Shown here: positions 1-12,328 of the stretch, piece by piece
How the letters are laid out: each line of letters begins with the position of its first letter
How positions within the stretch are numbered: position 1 is the stretch's first letter
From: Datnioides undecimradiatus
Lineage: Eukaryota > Chordata > Actinopteri > Lobotiformes > Datnioididae
Length of the DNA stretch: 64,000 bases
Assembly: GCA_008933995.1 (NCBI GenBank)
Contig: WARS01000048.1
Span: 6,668,938-6,732,937 of the forward strand
Direction of reading: 5' to 3'
Position numbers and translations under genes: made by a program
The notes under the pieces: model-generated
Databases searched by the model: none
Told to the model about the DNA's origin: nothing
What the model saw: only the letters and a program-made list of their open reading frames with translations

Positions 1-3000
1 AGACCTGCCAGCATCTCATAGAAGATGTGATAGTTCCTCTCGTCTTTGGCCTGAGGGTAAGAAACAGAACAGTTTCACTTACAGAAAAGTATAAAATGCA
101 AAGTGTCATCTTGAGTGTGTGTGTGTGTGTGTGTGTGTGTGTTAGTGTATGTCGGGTCACCTGGAAGACAATACGGGACTTTTCCAGTAGATACTGGGAG
201 GTTATGGCACCACTGATCACACCCCTGCACAGACAACAAACAAGACGTGACGAGAAACATAGAACGAGAAGAGAATTAGATTGAATAATGGTATTATTAA
301 TGATAATACATTTTAGAATAAAAACTGAACAAAATTGTTTTTTTTTTAAAAAAAGATGTAGTGACAGTGCTGTGTGTTCATTTCATACTCACTCCTCCAG
401 AAAGACCTCTGTGTATTTCCCGAATCGACTGGAATTATCGTTCCGTACAGTTTTGGCATTTCCAAAAGATTCCAGTAGAGGAGCTGCCTCGAGTATCTAC
501 AGGGCATTCCAACACACAATACATCAATGACCTTTGTCAGCTAGGTGACACATATTCTTCAAAAATATCCTGCACTCACAGTAAAGGTTGGTCAACCACA
601 TAAATGTTTACTATTTTCTAAATGGGACACAAACAAAATGCAAAGCACAAGACATTTCTGTGGAAAGTTTAGTGGTATTGCAGAATGTTGAATGCACATT
701 TCTTAACTTGGATCTGGATCAATCAGATAGTTGAAGCATTGCTCATAAAGCAAAAATCCACCAGAAAACACAGCATCTGAAATGAATGTTGTCACACACC
801 ACCGCAAAACACAGCAACGCGCCATGCTCATGGCAATATGAGAAGATGAGGTGTAAAATGTAAAGCACAAGTCATGCAGGGACCCCACTACCTCAATCTG
901 CGCCCGAGACAGGCCAGAAACAGGGACATGAAAAAAGAGAGGACGACCAGAGGCATTAGTCATCCTTCAAGACAGGACTGTGTGTTTGTCTGTGTGTGTG
1001 TCAGGATGGGCATGTGCATACCTGTTGCGCAAGATTGCATTTGTGATGTATTGCTGCTAGGTATCGAAGGACTAGCTTGGTGGCCTCTGTTTTCCCAGAT
1101 CCGCTCTCCCCACTGAAACACAGTAACACACAGTCACTGAACAGAGATAGCAGCCTTCAAGATGATCCAGTGGCTGATACAGTACACACAATGAACTGCC
1201 CCAGAGATTTTCTGTTTTTGTTCAAGAGCTTGTGGATGCATTATTCTGTCGTGGTTCAAATGTTATGGATGGACATGTGTTTGCAGCAGCTGAGTTTGTT
1301 GCGGCTTTATGTGACGTCAGCTACATGAAAAGTCCTTTTTATACTGTAGAAAATGTCAGCATCTGACAGTTGTTAATTAGAAACAATATATGTTCTTGCA
1401 GGTAAAGTGACGCTCACTCACTTATGTATCAGTCACATTGGCAGAGTAAAATGTTGTGGATGAACAGCTATAAGGAGACCATTCAAATGACATTTCTGCT
1501 ACTTTTACTCTCTGGTAATAAAATCAATCAAAAGCATTAAATAAGCCCCACTGAGCTACACACAAAATATGAACTTGATTATGTGTTGTTGCCTCATTCA
1601 GAGCAGCACATAAAACAACAGAAAAACAGAAACTCTTCTTCTATTCACACATAAATTCTTTGGATTCCCTCATGACAAAAGTAGTATTTAGTACTCTTTA
1701 ATGATTGACAGGATGAAAATTCTCAGTACGCAACTAATCCATTTACAAAAGCTGTGCGAAACCCAGTTATCTTGATGGCAAGGCCAGAGATTCAGCATTA
1801 TCCGCACTTGAGCACCACCACACCCAGCTTTTATTAATCACTTAGAGCATCCATTATCTGATCCTTCTCACCTCCCCACTGGTGCTTGTGGAGTCTTCGA
1901 CTTAATTGACTAAGTGATGTGAGACCAGGCTAATCTTGCATTAGCCAAAGGCCTCAATTCCACTTTTGCGTTAAACCACCTGAAACGCTCTTACACACAC
2001 ACACACACTGTGCTTCACTACTGCCAACAGCTTAGCGCTAAATACCACCATTATGTAAGCTTGGCCAAAGTGGGGGGGGTGTGTGTGTGTGTGTATTTAG
2101 GGACACCGGCACCTTGACCACATTCCAGCATAAGGTTTCAACTCACGGCAAAAAAAACGGGCCATTACTGGTCACTGTACACCAGACCTCAGTTACCCCT
2201 TAACACGCACTCAGTGACTCACACACAAACACAGGGTTTGCACACATTCACTTGGATACACAAACCTCTGAAAGGTAATCTGCTCCTGGCCCAGACCTGG
2301 CTGGGCTTTCCTTACAGGTGTCTCCTTCCGAATACGGCTAGAGTGTTCCAGGGGTGTGTGGGTGTGTGCATGTGAAGGCGTCTGTATATTTCCTATGATA
2401 ATTTCTGGCCATGCTTAAGTGTGTGTGTCTACTCTGTACTGTCTGTCTGTGCTTTTACATCACACCTGGGTGTAAATTAGCTTACTGAGTTGTGACATGG
2501 AGTGAGGAAAGGGATGCCTGTGACAGAGAGATGGAGCTTGAGAGGAGTGAGGGATGGCTCAGTCTTAAGTTTGCTGGCCAGAAAACCACAGACAGACACT
2601 CATGAATTTACAAACACTAATCCATCTGGAGATGGAAACCTGACTGTCCAAGAAGCTGCGTTGACACCAAGGTTTAACCTTTACAAAATCATGTAAGGTT
2701 AGTAATGGCATGCAACAAAAAAGTAACTTCAATCTAAATCAGGTGTCATGTGTGATAAACTGTATGCCAGTTTCTCAGGTACATATGAAGTGTAATGACT
2801 GAGATCATTGTATGCTCTGATGTATCATTACTTGGAAAAGGGAAAGTGATTAAAAATGAGAAGAGACGGAATTACAGTTGGGATAATAGACAATCAGCTT
2901 ACCTGATCTGATCTTACCTGATTATAATGACCTGGTTCTGTTTGGCATCCATCATTTTGGAATAAGCAGCATTTGCTATGGCAAACAAATGCCTGAAGGA

Positions 3001-6000
3001 GAAAGAGTTGTTGCAATTGGATATCTAAAGAGATGAAGCAATAAATTCTAATATTCTTTAGAATATTTATTAATTTCTCTAACCTTTTTCCCTCTTTTTA
3101 ATAAATTACATGTATCATTACTTCTTTCCTTGTTTTCCTGTAACATATCAGCTTTCTTTCTCCCCTTTATTCATCTTTGATTGCAATTATCCAACAAAAG
3201 GCTAAAAACAGAACATAATAATCTATTCTAGGGGTGCCCACAGTTTTTTCCTTGGATGCACAAAACAGAAACTTAATGGTGAACCATTCACCAAAGAAAA
3301 TGACTGTTTATTGTATTGTCAAAATCCAAAATGGTACTAGTATACCAAGTTCTTTTAATTAACTTTGCAAACTGTCACTCTGCTGGTCCACCTTATATTA
3401 TGAAAAACAGTTAATATTTAATCCTTCATATTTAAAGAGCATTTAAAGCTCACAAAAAAATTATAATTTTCTTATTAATATTTTTTCTTTCATCTGGAAG
3501 GCCAAATTAACCCTCCTGGTGAGCCAGCATTCTACTGCACTTTGGACAGTGCTGATATATCCTGGTGTGCTTTTATTCAGAATGGTGATAATGAATATCA
3601 TAGCTTGAGATTGTTGGTTCTTTGACCTCTGCTCTGTTGCTGTAGTTTGAGAGTGAATATGACTTACGGAGGGTTCTCTCCCAGAGCATGACCCTTGTAC
3701 AGCAACACCATGTCTGTCCCATAGATGTTGTACATCTGATAGGGGTTTACAGACACCAGAATACTACCTATGTATGTCTGAAAGAAAGCAGAGAATGAAG
3801 TTTGTAAAAATCAACACAAACATAACATAAGCCCATTGATTATATATTTATAGGTTCAAGACAGTATATAGTTTGCTGGATGTATTTGTTGCTCAGATAC
3901 TTGCATAAATGAGCTGTCTCTCATATCTTTTCTTCAGGTTCAGCAGAACAGCCCCTTCATGCATCTCCCTAAACAGAGTCAATAAAGTGTTAAAGTACTG
4001 GGCACTACCTTCTCTCATTTGTTTTATTCTCTATAATATGTTAAAGGCAAATATAAATGCAGGTAAATAATAAACAAAAATAAATTTATTTTTTAATAAG
4101 TAAGTCCCTTTAATGTTAGTTGTTTTTTTGTTTTTTTTGCACAATTTACTTTTGAATTTGTCATTATAGCTCTCTCTCTCTCTCTGACAAAGACTTGACT
4201 CAGGTGTGTTACTTACTCTAGCTGTGTCATATCTTCAACTCCATCTTCCTCTCGTTGCTCCCTGTGAGTCACACTGGGCAGACTTCTGATGGTATACATC
4301 TAAAACATGCACATACACACTCTGAAATGAAGACATGTGCATATACATAGCCCTGCACAGAATAGGATCATGCATTGATATAGTCACTCATTCACACAGA
4401 AATGTTCTAAGCCTGGTTGTATTTGGAGCTACTTCTCTCACACATTTTACCTTATTTTGATGTGATCTTCTTTTTCAAGAAACATCGAGATTTAGTTAGG
4501 TATAGTCATCAACATTAGCTATTGCACCACTTGTAATGTGAGTCATACATTTAAAACTTTTACCTTGTCAAACCACTGCCCCTGTGGTTCCCCCTCCCTG
4601 CTGAGATTCCACTCCCCTGGTTCATGCCTCACTTGTCCCTGTCCCATCAGGCTGTGGGGGTCCAGGAGCTCCCCATCTCTATACATGGACCATTTATTGA
4701 GGTTCTGCACTGTCCCATGAGGCAGTACCCGCTCAGCACCCCATACATCCACATCCTGCTGCAGTCCCAAACCTTCAACTCCAGGACCCTGTGCCCAGTG
4801 TTGTTCAGGGCCAGATCCCTGAACCTGGGGTGAAACTACTGCATATGAAGAAGGTAGACGGAAAGAAGCCCCTCGAAGATTATGATTTTGCAGGGCACCA
4901 GACAGGTTAAGTGAGCGAGGTTCTGGGGTGCTAGGGGCACCAAGCCGTGTCATGATATTACCATCTGGGAGACGGTACTTTGCCCCACGAAGGTTTGGGT
5001 TTTTTGATAGTGCATTAGACAAGTCAAGTGTTTGTGGTGCAGGAGTGGACTGAGAGCGGGTCATAAGAGTTCCATCTGGCAAACGGTAGGTTGCAGATCG
5101 AAGGTTCTGGTTGCGGAGAGCATTGGAAAGGTCAACCGAGCGTGACTCAGAGGTATCAGCAGAAGTAGGCTGCCTTAATAGTGATGTACTTGGGAGTCTG
5201 TAGGAAGCACCCCGGAGGCTGGTGTTTAGCATGGCACCAGAAAGGAGAGGAGAGGTAGGAGCTTGGGTTTTGTTCCGAGAAAACAACGCAGATCCATCTG
5301 GGAGCTGAAATTTTGCCTTACGCAGGTTTGCATTCATCAGGGCACTAGATAACCCTGGGGATGATGCACTTTCAGCATTCTGTGTCTCATCTGCTGGACG
5401 TGATAGAATTGAACCATCTGGTAATCGATAGGAGGCCTTACGAACATTAGGATTGAGAAGAGCAGAGGAGAGAATAGAAGCGGAGGTGGTGACAGGCTCA
5501 GGTGCAGGCTCATTTCTTGTAACCAAAGTTCCATCTGGCAGCCTGTATGTAGCTGTACGTAAATTAGGGTTTAACAGTGCGGAAGAAAGCATTGGTGAAG
5601 AAGAGGAAGGTGCAGGTGTGGGCTCTGTTCTCGTTACAAGAGTGCCATCAGGCAAGCGATATGTGGCCTGCCGCAAACTTGGGTTAAGTAAGGCAGATGA
5701 CAGCATTGAGGTCGAGGGGGGTGATGGACCCGATGAAGGTTCAGCGGGTTCAGTTCTAGTGACCAGTGAACCATCAGGTAAACGATATTTGGCCTGTCGC
5801 AAAGTGGGATTAAGCAAAGCAGAGGACAACACTGAGGATGAGAGGGGTGATGGATCTGAGGAAGGTTCAGCAGGCTCAGTTCTGGTGACCAATGAGCCAT
5901 CAGGTAGTCGATATGTGGCCTGTCGTAGGCTTGGGTTCTGCAGAGCATTAGAGAGCACAGAGGGTGACAGCCTCCCATCACCACGGACACCACCTCCACC

Positions 6001-9000
6001 ATCAACGGTAACTGGAGTGTCAACAGTGCCCCGGGACATTGTAAAACTGCCCCCTGGAAGCCTGAGCATTGATCCCTGGATTTGGGAGGTCCGCAGTCCA
6101 CCAGACAGAAATGAGGAGTTACCTCTGATGGTTCCTTGTTGAGGTGTAGTGGAAGGAGGTGTGGGAGAGATGGGAGAGATTGGGGAGAGGTGTCGCTGAA
6201 GGGGTGAAGCAAAGGAGGCATTACGTAGCTGGGAGGTAAGCATAGCAGAAGACAAGTGTGGAGTGTGTGGCGTGGAGGGTACAGTGGAACGAAGGGGTGC
6301 TGACACCTGAGGGGGTGAGAGAACAGTTGTATATAGGTTTGCATTGCGTTGTAAAGGTGATGAGTAGGAGGCATTGCGTAGGTGGGAGTTTTGCATCAAA
6401 GCATTAGATAAACCAGGAGTGGCGTATGGGCTCACCTGCTGGCTCACCTGTACATCAGGTGATATCTCTCCTTGCCCACCAGGTATGGGGGAAGGGCTTC
6501 TCTGTAAAGGTGTGGTGATGCTGGCATTCTGCAGATAAGGGTTCTGGAGCGTGTGTCCCAAATGAGGTGATAACGGTGCATGTTGAGGGAGGTTTTGAGG
6601 ATAGACTTCATACTGTGTTTGGGGGGAAGAGGGTCTCTGTAAAGGAGAGTGAGCAGTGGTGGAGTAAGGGATGGAGGAGGGAAAATGTGAGGGAGGAAAG
6701 GGAGTACCTAAAATTTGAGGGTTTGGTAAAGCATTTGTAAGCATTGGGGATGGGCCTGGATCCATCACTGTGTAGTCATACTGGTTGATACTATGAGATG
6801 AAGGGAGATTACCAGGAGGAAGACTGGGCTGAGCTACTAGGGGTTGAAAAGATGGCCCTAGATTCTGGGGACTCATAGCCCTGTGGGGAAATGGGGATGG
6901 TGGGTGAGATGTATGGTGCATGGGAGAGGCTGAACGGGAAGGCAGAGGAGATGGGCGGTGAAGTGGTTGTGGAGATGGTGGTCTACTCTGCAACCTACGC
7001 ACTGATGGCTGGGGGGAAATGGGGCCACTCTGTTTCAAAGAAGGCTGTGGAGAGAGCGGGGGCACTGGGGGGTGTGCTCTGAATGACTGTCTAGATTGAA
7101 GAGATGGCTGATTTCTGGGCATACGGACCAGCGGCTGGCCCCTACCTACAGGTCTGCGAAAGCCTCCTTGGGAAGCACCAATTCGTTTTGACTCCCTTAA
7201 CCCTGTGGTCCGGGAGCCTGTCCTGGCTAACATGGGTGTTCCTGCTACACTTCCTAACTGACCGCCAGGAGGAGCTGGACCACTATGGATAGAGGACCTG
7301 AATGGGGCTACATGCTGAGTGACAGGAGGTCCATGTCTACTGCATCTCTTTAAGTAGGGGTTAGCTGGGGAGGGTTTCACAGCCCCCATGGGCACATGAC
7401 TTCGACCTCCAGCACCACCTCTCAGCCTGCGAGTAGAGGACCGGGTAGGAAGGGGTCGACTACTGATACGTGACGGGGAAGGGGAGGGAGGACGATGGGG
7501 GGAGGTGGCACGAAAGGTTTGGGAAGGTGACTGAGATCTCTCAGGAAGTGGGGGGCTCTGTCTTTGTGGGGATGGTAAGGGAGGAGAGGGAGAATGCCTC
7601 ATCTTGGAGGCTTGTTTTCTACCTTTAAACAAATGCGGTCTGGTGGAAGGCAGAGGCACAGCATCTGAAGGGGGTTGCTGTCTGAAAGACAATCTTGGAG
7701 AAGGTGGAGGGCTTGCTCTTCTTCTCATTGATCCACGGGGTGAAGTTAGTGGGCTAGAAAGTGGAGATTGGGGTCGGACAGTTGATGGAGCCCGGCGCAA
7801 CCCAATACCCCCCCTTCCTCTTGTCAGGGATGGCTGAGTTCTCAGGGACATCTCTCTCCTGTGGTTTGCTAGAGAAGCAGGTGGGCTGGGTGATCGCTGC
7901 CTGTCAAATGTGGAAGTTGGCTTTTGGACTGCCATTGAGACCCGGTGAGATGGACCTCTCCTATTTAAGCGAGGAGAGAGATAGGGGTCTTGCTGAATGC
8001 CTGTTTGGAAGTCCATGTGATGTGATGACAGACGGGGAGAAGGAGGTGGCATTGTCCTTATTGATCCTGGCCTTACTGATAGCTGTGGGGATGGAAGGGG
8101 ACTCATTCGTCGCACTGGCCTCGGTGGGGCCACTGGAGAATGCAGTGGAGAATGCATCAGTGGAGGCATCTGTGGCTGTACTGGTGGAGCCACTGGTGAC
8201 ATTTGCCCCAACTGGAACATTTGTGCGTCTTGGGGAAGGGATGGTTGGTACATTTGTGGAACTGAATGAAGTGGTGGGGAAAAAAAATGATTAGGAGAAG
8301 CAGAGAATGGAGGTGGTGAAGGCAGTGGGAGAGCAAAGTGCTCCTGTTGAATGGTCATAGCTGGTGAGGGGGGTTGTCTAGGAAGAATTGGGATTTGTTG
8401 TTGATTCACGACAGTGGGGTACTGGGGCTGTGCAGGAGGGAAGAGTGTGGGAGGGGTCTGCTCAAATTGTATATCTGACATAATTTCCTGGTTGTTGAGG
8501 GCAAGAGCTGGAGAGGGATGGGGAAACATTGGCGAGGGGGGAAGAGAATGAGGAAGAGGCAGGGCTTCCACTTCTAGTCTGTCTTTTCCAAACAGCCTAA
8601 CCTGAGGCCTGGGGACCCTAAACTGCTCTGCTGTAAGAGGGTAAGACAGCTGCTCCTGTCCATATAGCTGTCCTGTCTCAGCAGGATCCAACCCAGTGTC
8701 CATGTAGAAAGGTTGCTGATAGGGGTTATAAATAGCAACAGGGTCTGTATATCCAAGCATTGGGTCATTATGTAAATCTGACACAACATCATAACCACCA
8801 CTCATCATGCCATAAGGGTCCGGCAGTCCATAGTTATAACCTGTATTGTGGTAATCTCCATACAGCTCTGGGTCATATGAGTCATAGAAACCATCTATGG
8901 CATTACTATAGTAACCATATGGCTCTGGTTCCAGTGCATACAGCATTCCATCTTCACCATAGTAATACTCCATCCCTTCATTGCCATAGTACTCTTCATA

Positions 9001-10437
9001 CTCATCATCAAAATATCCATATGGGTAACTGTAGTAATCCAGGCCCTCATCATCGTAAAACTCATCATCATAATAAAAGTTGCCCTCATCATCATAGTAA
9101 CCATATTCATCTTCCCACTCATCATCATCATAGTAATCCATTTCTTCTCCATATGGGTCATATGGGTCATAGGCCATGGGTTGTCTCAGGAAGCCTCTAG
9201 GTCTCAACCCGTCATGGTAATCTTCCTCATATCCATACTCATCATCATCATACACATAGGCCTCATTGTAATAATGTGTTTGTCTCCCTCCAGCATCCCT
9301 GTTTGCAAATGATAGACGCTTTCGATTCCGTCCTCCTGCTCGTGTCCCCAGCTGACCCTGGCCTTTACTCATCAGGAACTTTCCTGTTAACCAGTTGGTT
9401 GCTGCAGCTATCCTTCCTAACATCCAGCTTTTATCCTTTAACACTGATCCTGCTTTCTTCTTCCCAAACATGCCTTTGAACTTCCCTCCCAGTCCCTTTG
9501 CCTCCGTTGCCATTTTACCTTTTGCCCCTAAACTGGATAAATTTATGGTCTTTTTAGGCGATGCTGTTTCTTTTGCAGCATCATCTTTTTTATTAAACAA
9601 GCTGAAGCCAGACAGACCTGGCTTTTTGTCAGCGGATGGTGATTTACCTCCAAACCCAGCAAAAAGCTTACTGGTGCCTAGAAGTGGTTTACCACCAGCA
9701 GCGGGCTTCTTTTTCTTGGAGAGTCGTAGGAAGAGACGGGAGGTGCTTTTAAGGTTTCTCTTTGGCTTTGCTTTCTCTGGCTGCTGTTGTTTAGAGGGAA
9801 AGCTAAAAGGAGATGCCTTCCCTGTGAGGCCTGTGAGGGCTTTGGAGGCTCCTTTGAGGTGGGACTTGGCATCTTCTGTTTTTTGTGCTTTTGCTGCACC
9901 TATGTTCTTCTTCTGTCCCTCTGCTGCAAAGCCCATCATAGCTTTTGAGGCTCCTTTAATGTGGACATCACTCATCTTTTTCAGATTTACAGCACCCATT
10001 CCTTTTTTCAACTGTGGTTTTCCCTTCTTTCCGTCCTCCTCTTCATCCTCCTCATCATCAGATGGAGCTGAGTGTTTAGGAGGAGGCTTAAAACCCTTCA
10101 CAGCCATTGCCTTCGATGCTCCTTTCAGAGCTGCTTTTCCTTTACCTTTTTCCGCCTTCTTGGTAACTACCTCCTCCTCACTGTCATTACTTTCTTCCGC
10201 AGTCTTCACCTCCTCTTCTTCTTCCTCTGACCCCTCCTCTGACTCACTGACAGGTTTTTTTCCCTTTCCCTTCTTCCCATCATCCTTCCCTTTTCCCTTA
10301 GCTGGTGGCTCCTCTGCTTTTTTCCCCGCTTTCTTGTCATCTTTCCCCCCCTTTTTGTCATCCTTTCCTCCTTTCTTTGGCTCCTCTGTCTTGCCTTTCT
10401 TGGCAGCTGATTTTGAGTCACCCTTTTTAGGTGGCAT
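1..10437 (-). CDS. myo15a: Unconventional myosin XV, 5' part (partial at left edge)
   Basis: Actin motor of inner-ear hair cells; the mammalian protein delivers whirlin and EPS8 to stereocilia tips. I see nine coding exons: 4564-10437 (ATG at 10437), 4217-4299, 3905-3968, 3668-3777, 2918-2992, 1022-1112, 393-496, 161-224, and 50 to beyond position 1. All join in frame. The first exon encodes a 1958-residue extension: Lys/Glu-rich start, five LKGxSK-type motifs, a Tyr/Asp-rich tract, the conserved block [16 protein letters not shown], a Pro/Ser-rich region, then a tandem repeat array. The human extension is about 1200 residues, so this one is much longer. The following exons are the myosin head: MYTIRSLPS start, [12 protein letters not shown]-loop GESGSGKT (1022-1112 with its upstream junction) and switch [10 protein letters not shown] (393-496). 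The remaining motor, IQ, MyTH4, SH3 and FERM exons lie outside. Teleosts can carry two copies (aa/ab); I cannot tell which this is. Confidence 0.95.
114..141. repeat. GT microsatellite in a myo15 intron
   Basis: An almost pure GT run of about 28 bases starts about 20 bases downstream, in gene direction, of the donor of exon 161-224. Confidence 0.9.
3899..3904 (-). other. GC-AG intron donor in myo15
   Basis: The exon 3905-3968 ends in codons for LIY and the next exon (3777-3668) starts with codons for TYIGS, as in human MYO15A. The only junction that keeps this frame puts the donor at GCAAGT, the usual consensus of the minor GC-AG class. A GT donor two bases further on would shift the frame. 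Confidence 0.8.
4838..5960 (-). repeat. Coding tandem repeat array (LRxAxYRLPDG) in the myo15 extension exon
   Basis: About ten in-frame repeats of 36-42 residues, at roughly residues 1490-1870, end shortly before the motor domain. The core reads LSxALxNPNLRxAxYRLPDG, followed by a variable linker often starting LVTRTEP. The first copies are very similar ([19 protein letters not shown] twice) and later ones diverge; the copies near 5200 and 4850 lose the DG. Weaker relatives ([33 protein letters not shown]) continue upstream to about 6.75 kb. I do not recognise this repeat from mammalian MYO15A. Confidence 0.85.
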
Positions 10438-12252
10438 GATGTCTCTTAACTCAAATCATTTTAAACTAGATGAGGAAGAACAAGTTCCCAAAATGTGCCA
10501 AAGCAGACGGGTATCAATGTCAATGTTGATGTAGACTGTAGAAATGAAGCAAATAGTAGCAACATCCTCTCTTTCTCTTAATATTGTTTTCACGTCTTCT
10601 CCCCTTTTTCCTCCATCTGATCCGTCCTTGTGACACCCCAGAAACAAACACTGTGGCACACTCTGTCCCAAGTCGGTTGTTCTATAATGCACACCGAGAC
10701 AAACAGAAACCACAGTCCTTCAAAATACGATCTAGTAATTGAGTCGGAATCTCAGCCATCAGTGCTCGCTCGCATTACAGTACGTCTTCAAGACTCAGCA
10801 AAGGAGCTGTTGTGTCTTTGAGTGTAAAAAGAGACAGAAACCTGTCTGGGAGTGTTAATTTTTTAAAAATGCAAATGCCTATTGAATTAAAATGTTAGAT
10901 ATGAAAAGAAATCATCTTACTGGTTACAGTCTCTCTCAGTTTTACCCATTTGTTGTCTCTGGCTCACTGAGTCCATCCATTATAGCAAAAATACTTGTAA
11001 ATTCCTGGTCTTGTTCCTCTTTATAGGTTTGTAAGTAACTTCCCAGGGTCACACAATGAATAAAAGACCCTGCTTTCCCAGTGACAGTGTCTGTGTAGTC
11101 CTTTGTGTGTCTCCTATTGTTAGTTCGTCCTGTGAGTCCAGCAGTGAATCCTCATCTTGGCCGCTGCACCAACTTTGGCAGGACGTCCCCCCAACAAGGA
11201 GAGCCGATGTGCATGCGTCTGTGCAAGTCTCGGCCTTCAGGGGTGTCCTCCTCTTTGTCTGACAGCGAGCATGTATGTGTGTTGCATTTGTGGTTGTATC
11301 CTCCCACTTCACGTCAGCTTGCCTTTGTGACCTCCTGCAACCTTCTGCATCTCTCTCTGGTTACTGAGACTCCATCCATCCGTTGTTCACCTGAACTTGA
11401 GGCCTTATCGTATCCTCTGTGCATGTGCATGCACATATGAGCATTTGTATTGTATGTCTCTGTGTGTATATCCATTATAATGAGCCTATGCCTAGTCATA
11501 TTTGAAAAGGGCACCTTAATGTACTCACTATACTGGCTGGGGGTAACCCTATCTGCAGGCTCGCTCCTGTATGAATAATGCAGGCTGGCTGAGCTGTTGC
11601 TAAACTGTGTCTGAGAGGCGAAGCCATGCAGAGCCAAAGCGCAGACACACACACATGCACACACACACACACACCAGCAGTAGGATCATGGACCACAGAT
11701 TGGAGTGATGCATGCAAAAATGTCCCCACAAACATTCAATAGTGTATGCATACACTGATATCATATAAAGGTACACAAGGTGTTGCTATGGTAAAAAAAA
11801 AAAAAAAAAAGAACTGAGTACTGCACACTGGTAACTCACTCAGGTTATTTAAGTCATTAATTTAAGCAAGTTTCTATTTAAGTCTCTGCTATCATAAACC
11901 ACTCCTCACAATTCAAACATTCAAGCCTGATTCAGAGCTCTAAAAAGAAGAGGAAGCACTGCTAATTTCTTGTTATTTTCTTCATTTTGACACTCCTCTA
12001 AATACTTTGTCTGATTCATGATCCTGCAGTGGCTGTTGGGCATCCTCATAAATATGATTATTAATTGCTGTCATTGTGAATTATGAAGTCCACTGGAATT
12101 ACATTTCATTGAAAATAAAAAATACAAACCTTTCAATTATTTCCTTCCTCATCAAAAACATGCACATAGTCATGTCTGTCATGTCAGTAGAAGATGTAAC
12201 GTACGCTTACAAGTGTGAGGTGTGATAGCATTACATAAGTGGTTCATCCTCA

Positions 12253-12328
12253 ATTCATTGAGGATGGTCTGATGTTAGCTCATTGATGATGGTCTGATGT
12301 TAATTCATTGATGACGGGCTGATATTCC
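12253..12328. repeat. 25 bp minisatellite, three copies
   Basis: Three consecutive units of about 25 bases share the pattern TTCATTGATGATGGTCTGATGTTA with a few substitutions each. The first unit overlaps the 3' arm of a hairpin at 12245-12266. Confidence 0.75.

Noticed and set aside
5453-6142. 229-codon plus-strand frame with internal repeats
   Set aside because: Antisense of the LRxAxYRLPDG array. Its repeats simply mirror those of the real coding strand.
7761-8294. 177-codon plus-strand frame
   Set aside because: Antisense shadow of the proline/serine-rich part of myo15.
8760-9200. His-rich plus-strand frame of 146 codons
   Set aside because: Antisense of the Tyr/Asp-rich tract, where TAC/TAT and GAT codons read as His and Asn codons.
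9395-10534. 379-codon plus-strand frame opposite the myo15 start
   Set aside because: It is the antisense shadow of the Lys/Glu/Ser-rich coding exon, giving a Phe/Ser/Pro-rich translation with no family features.
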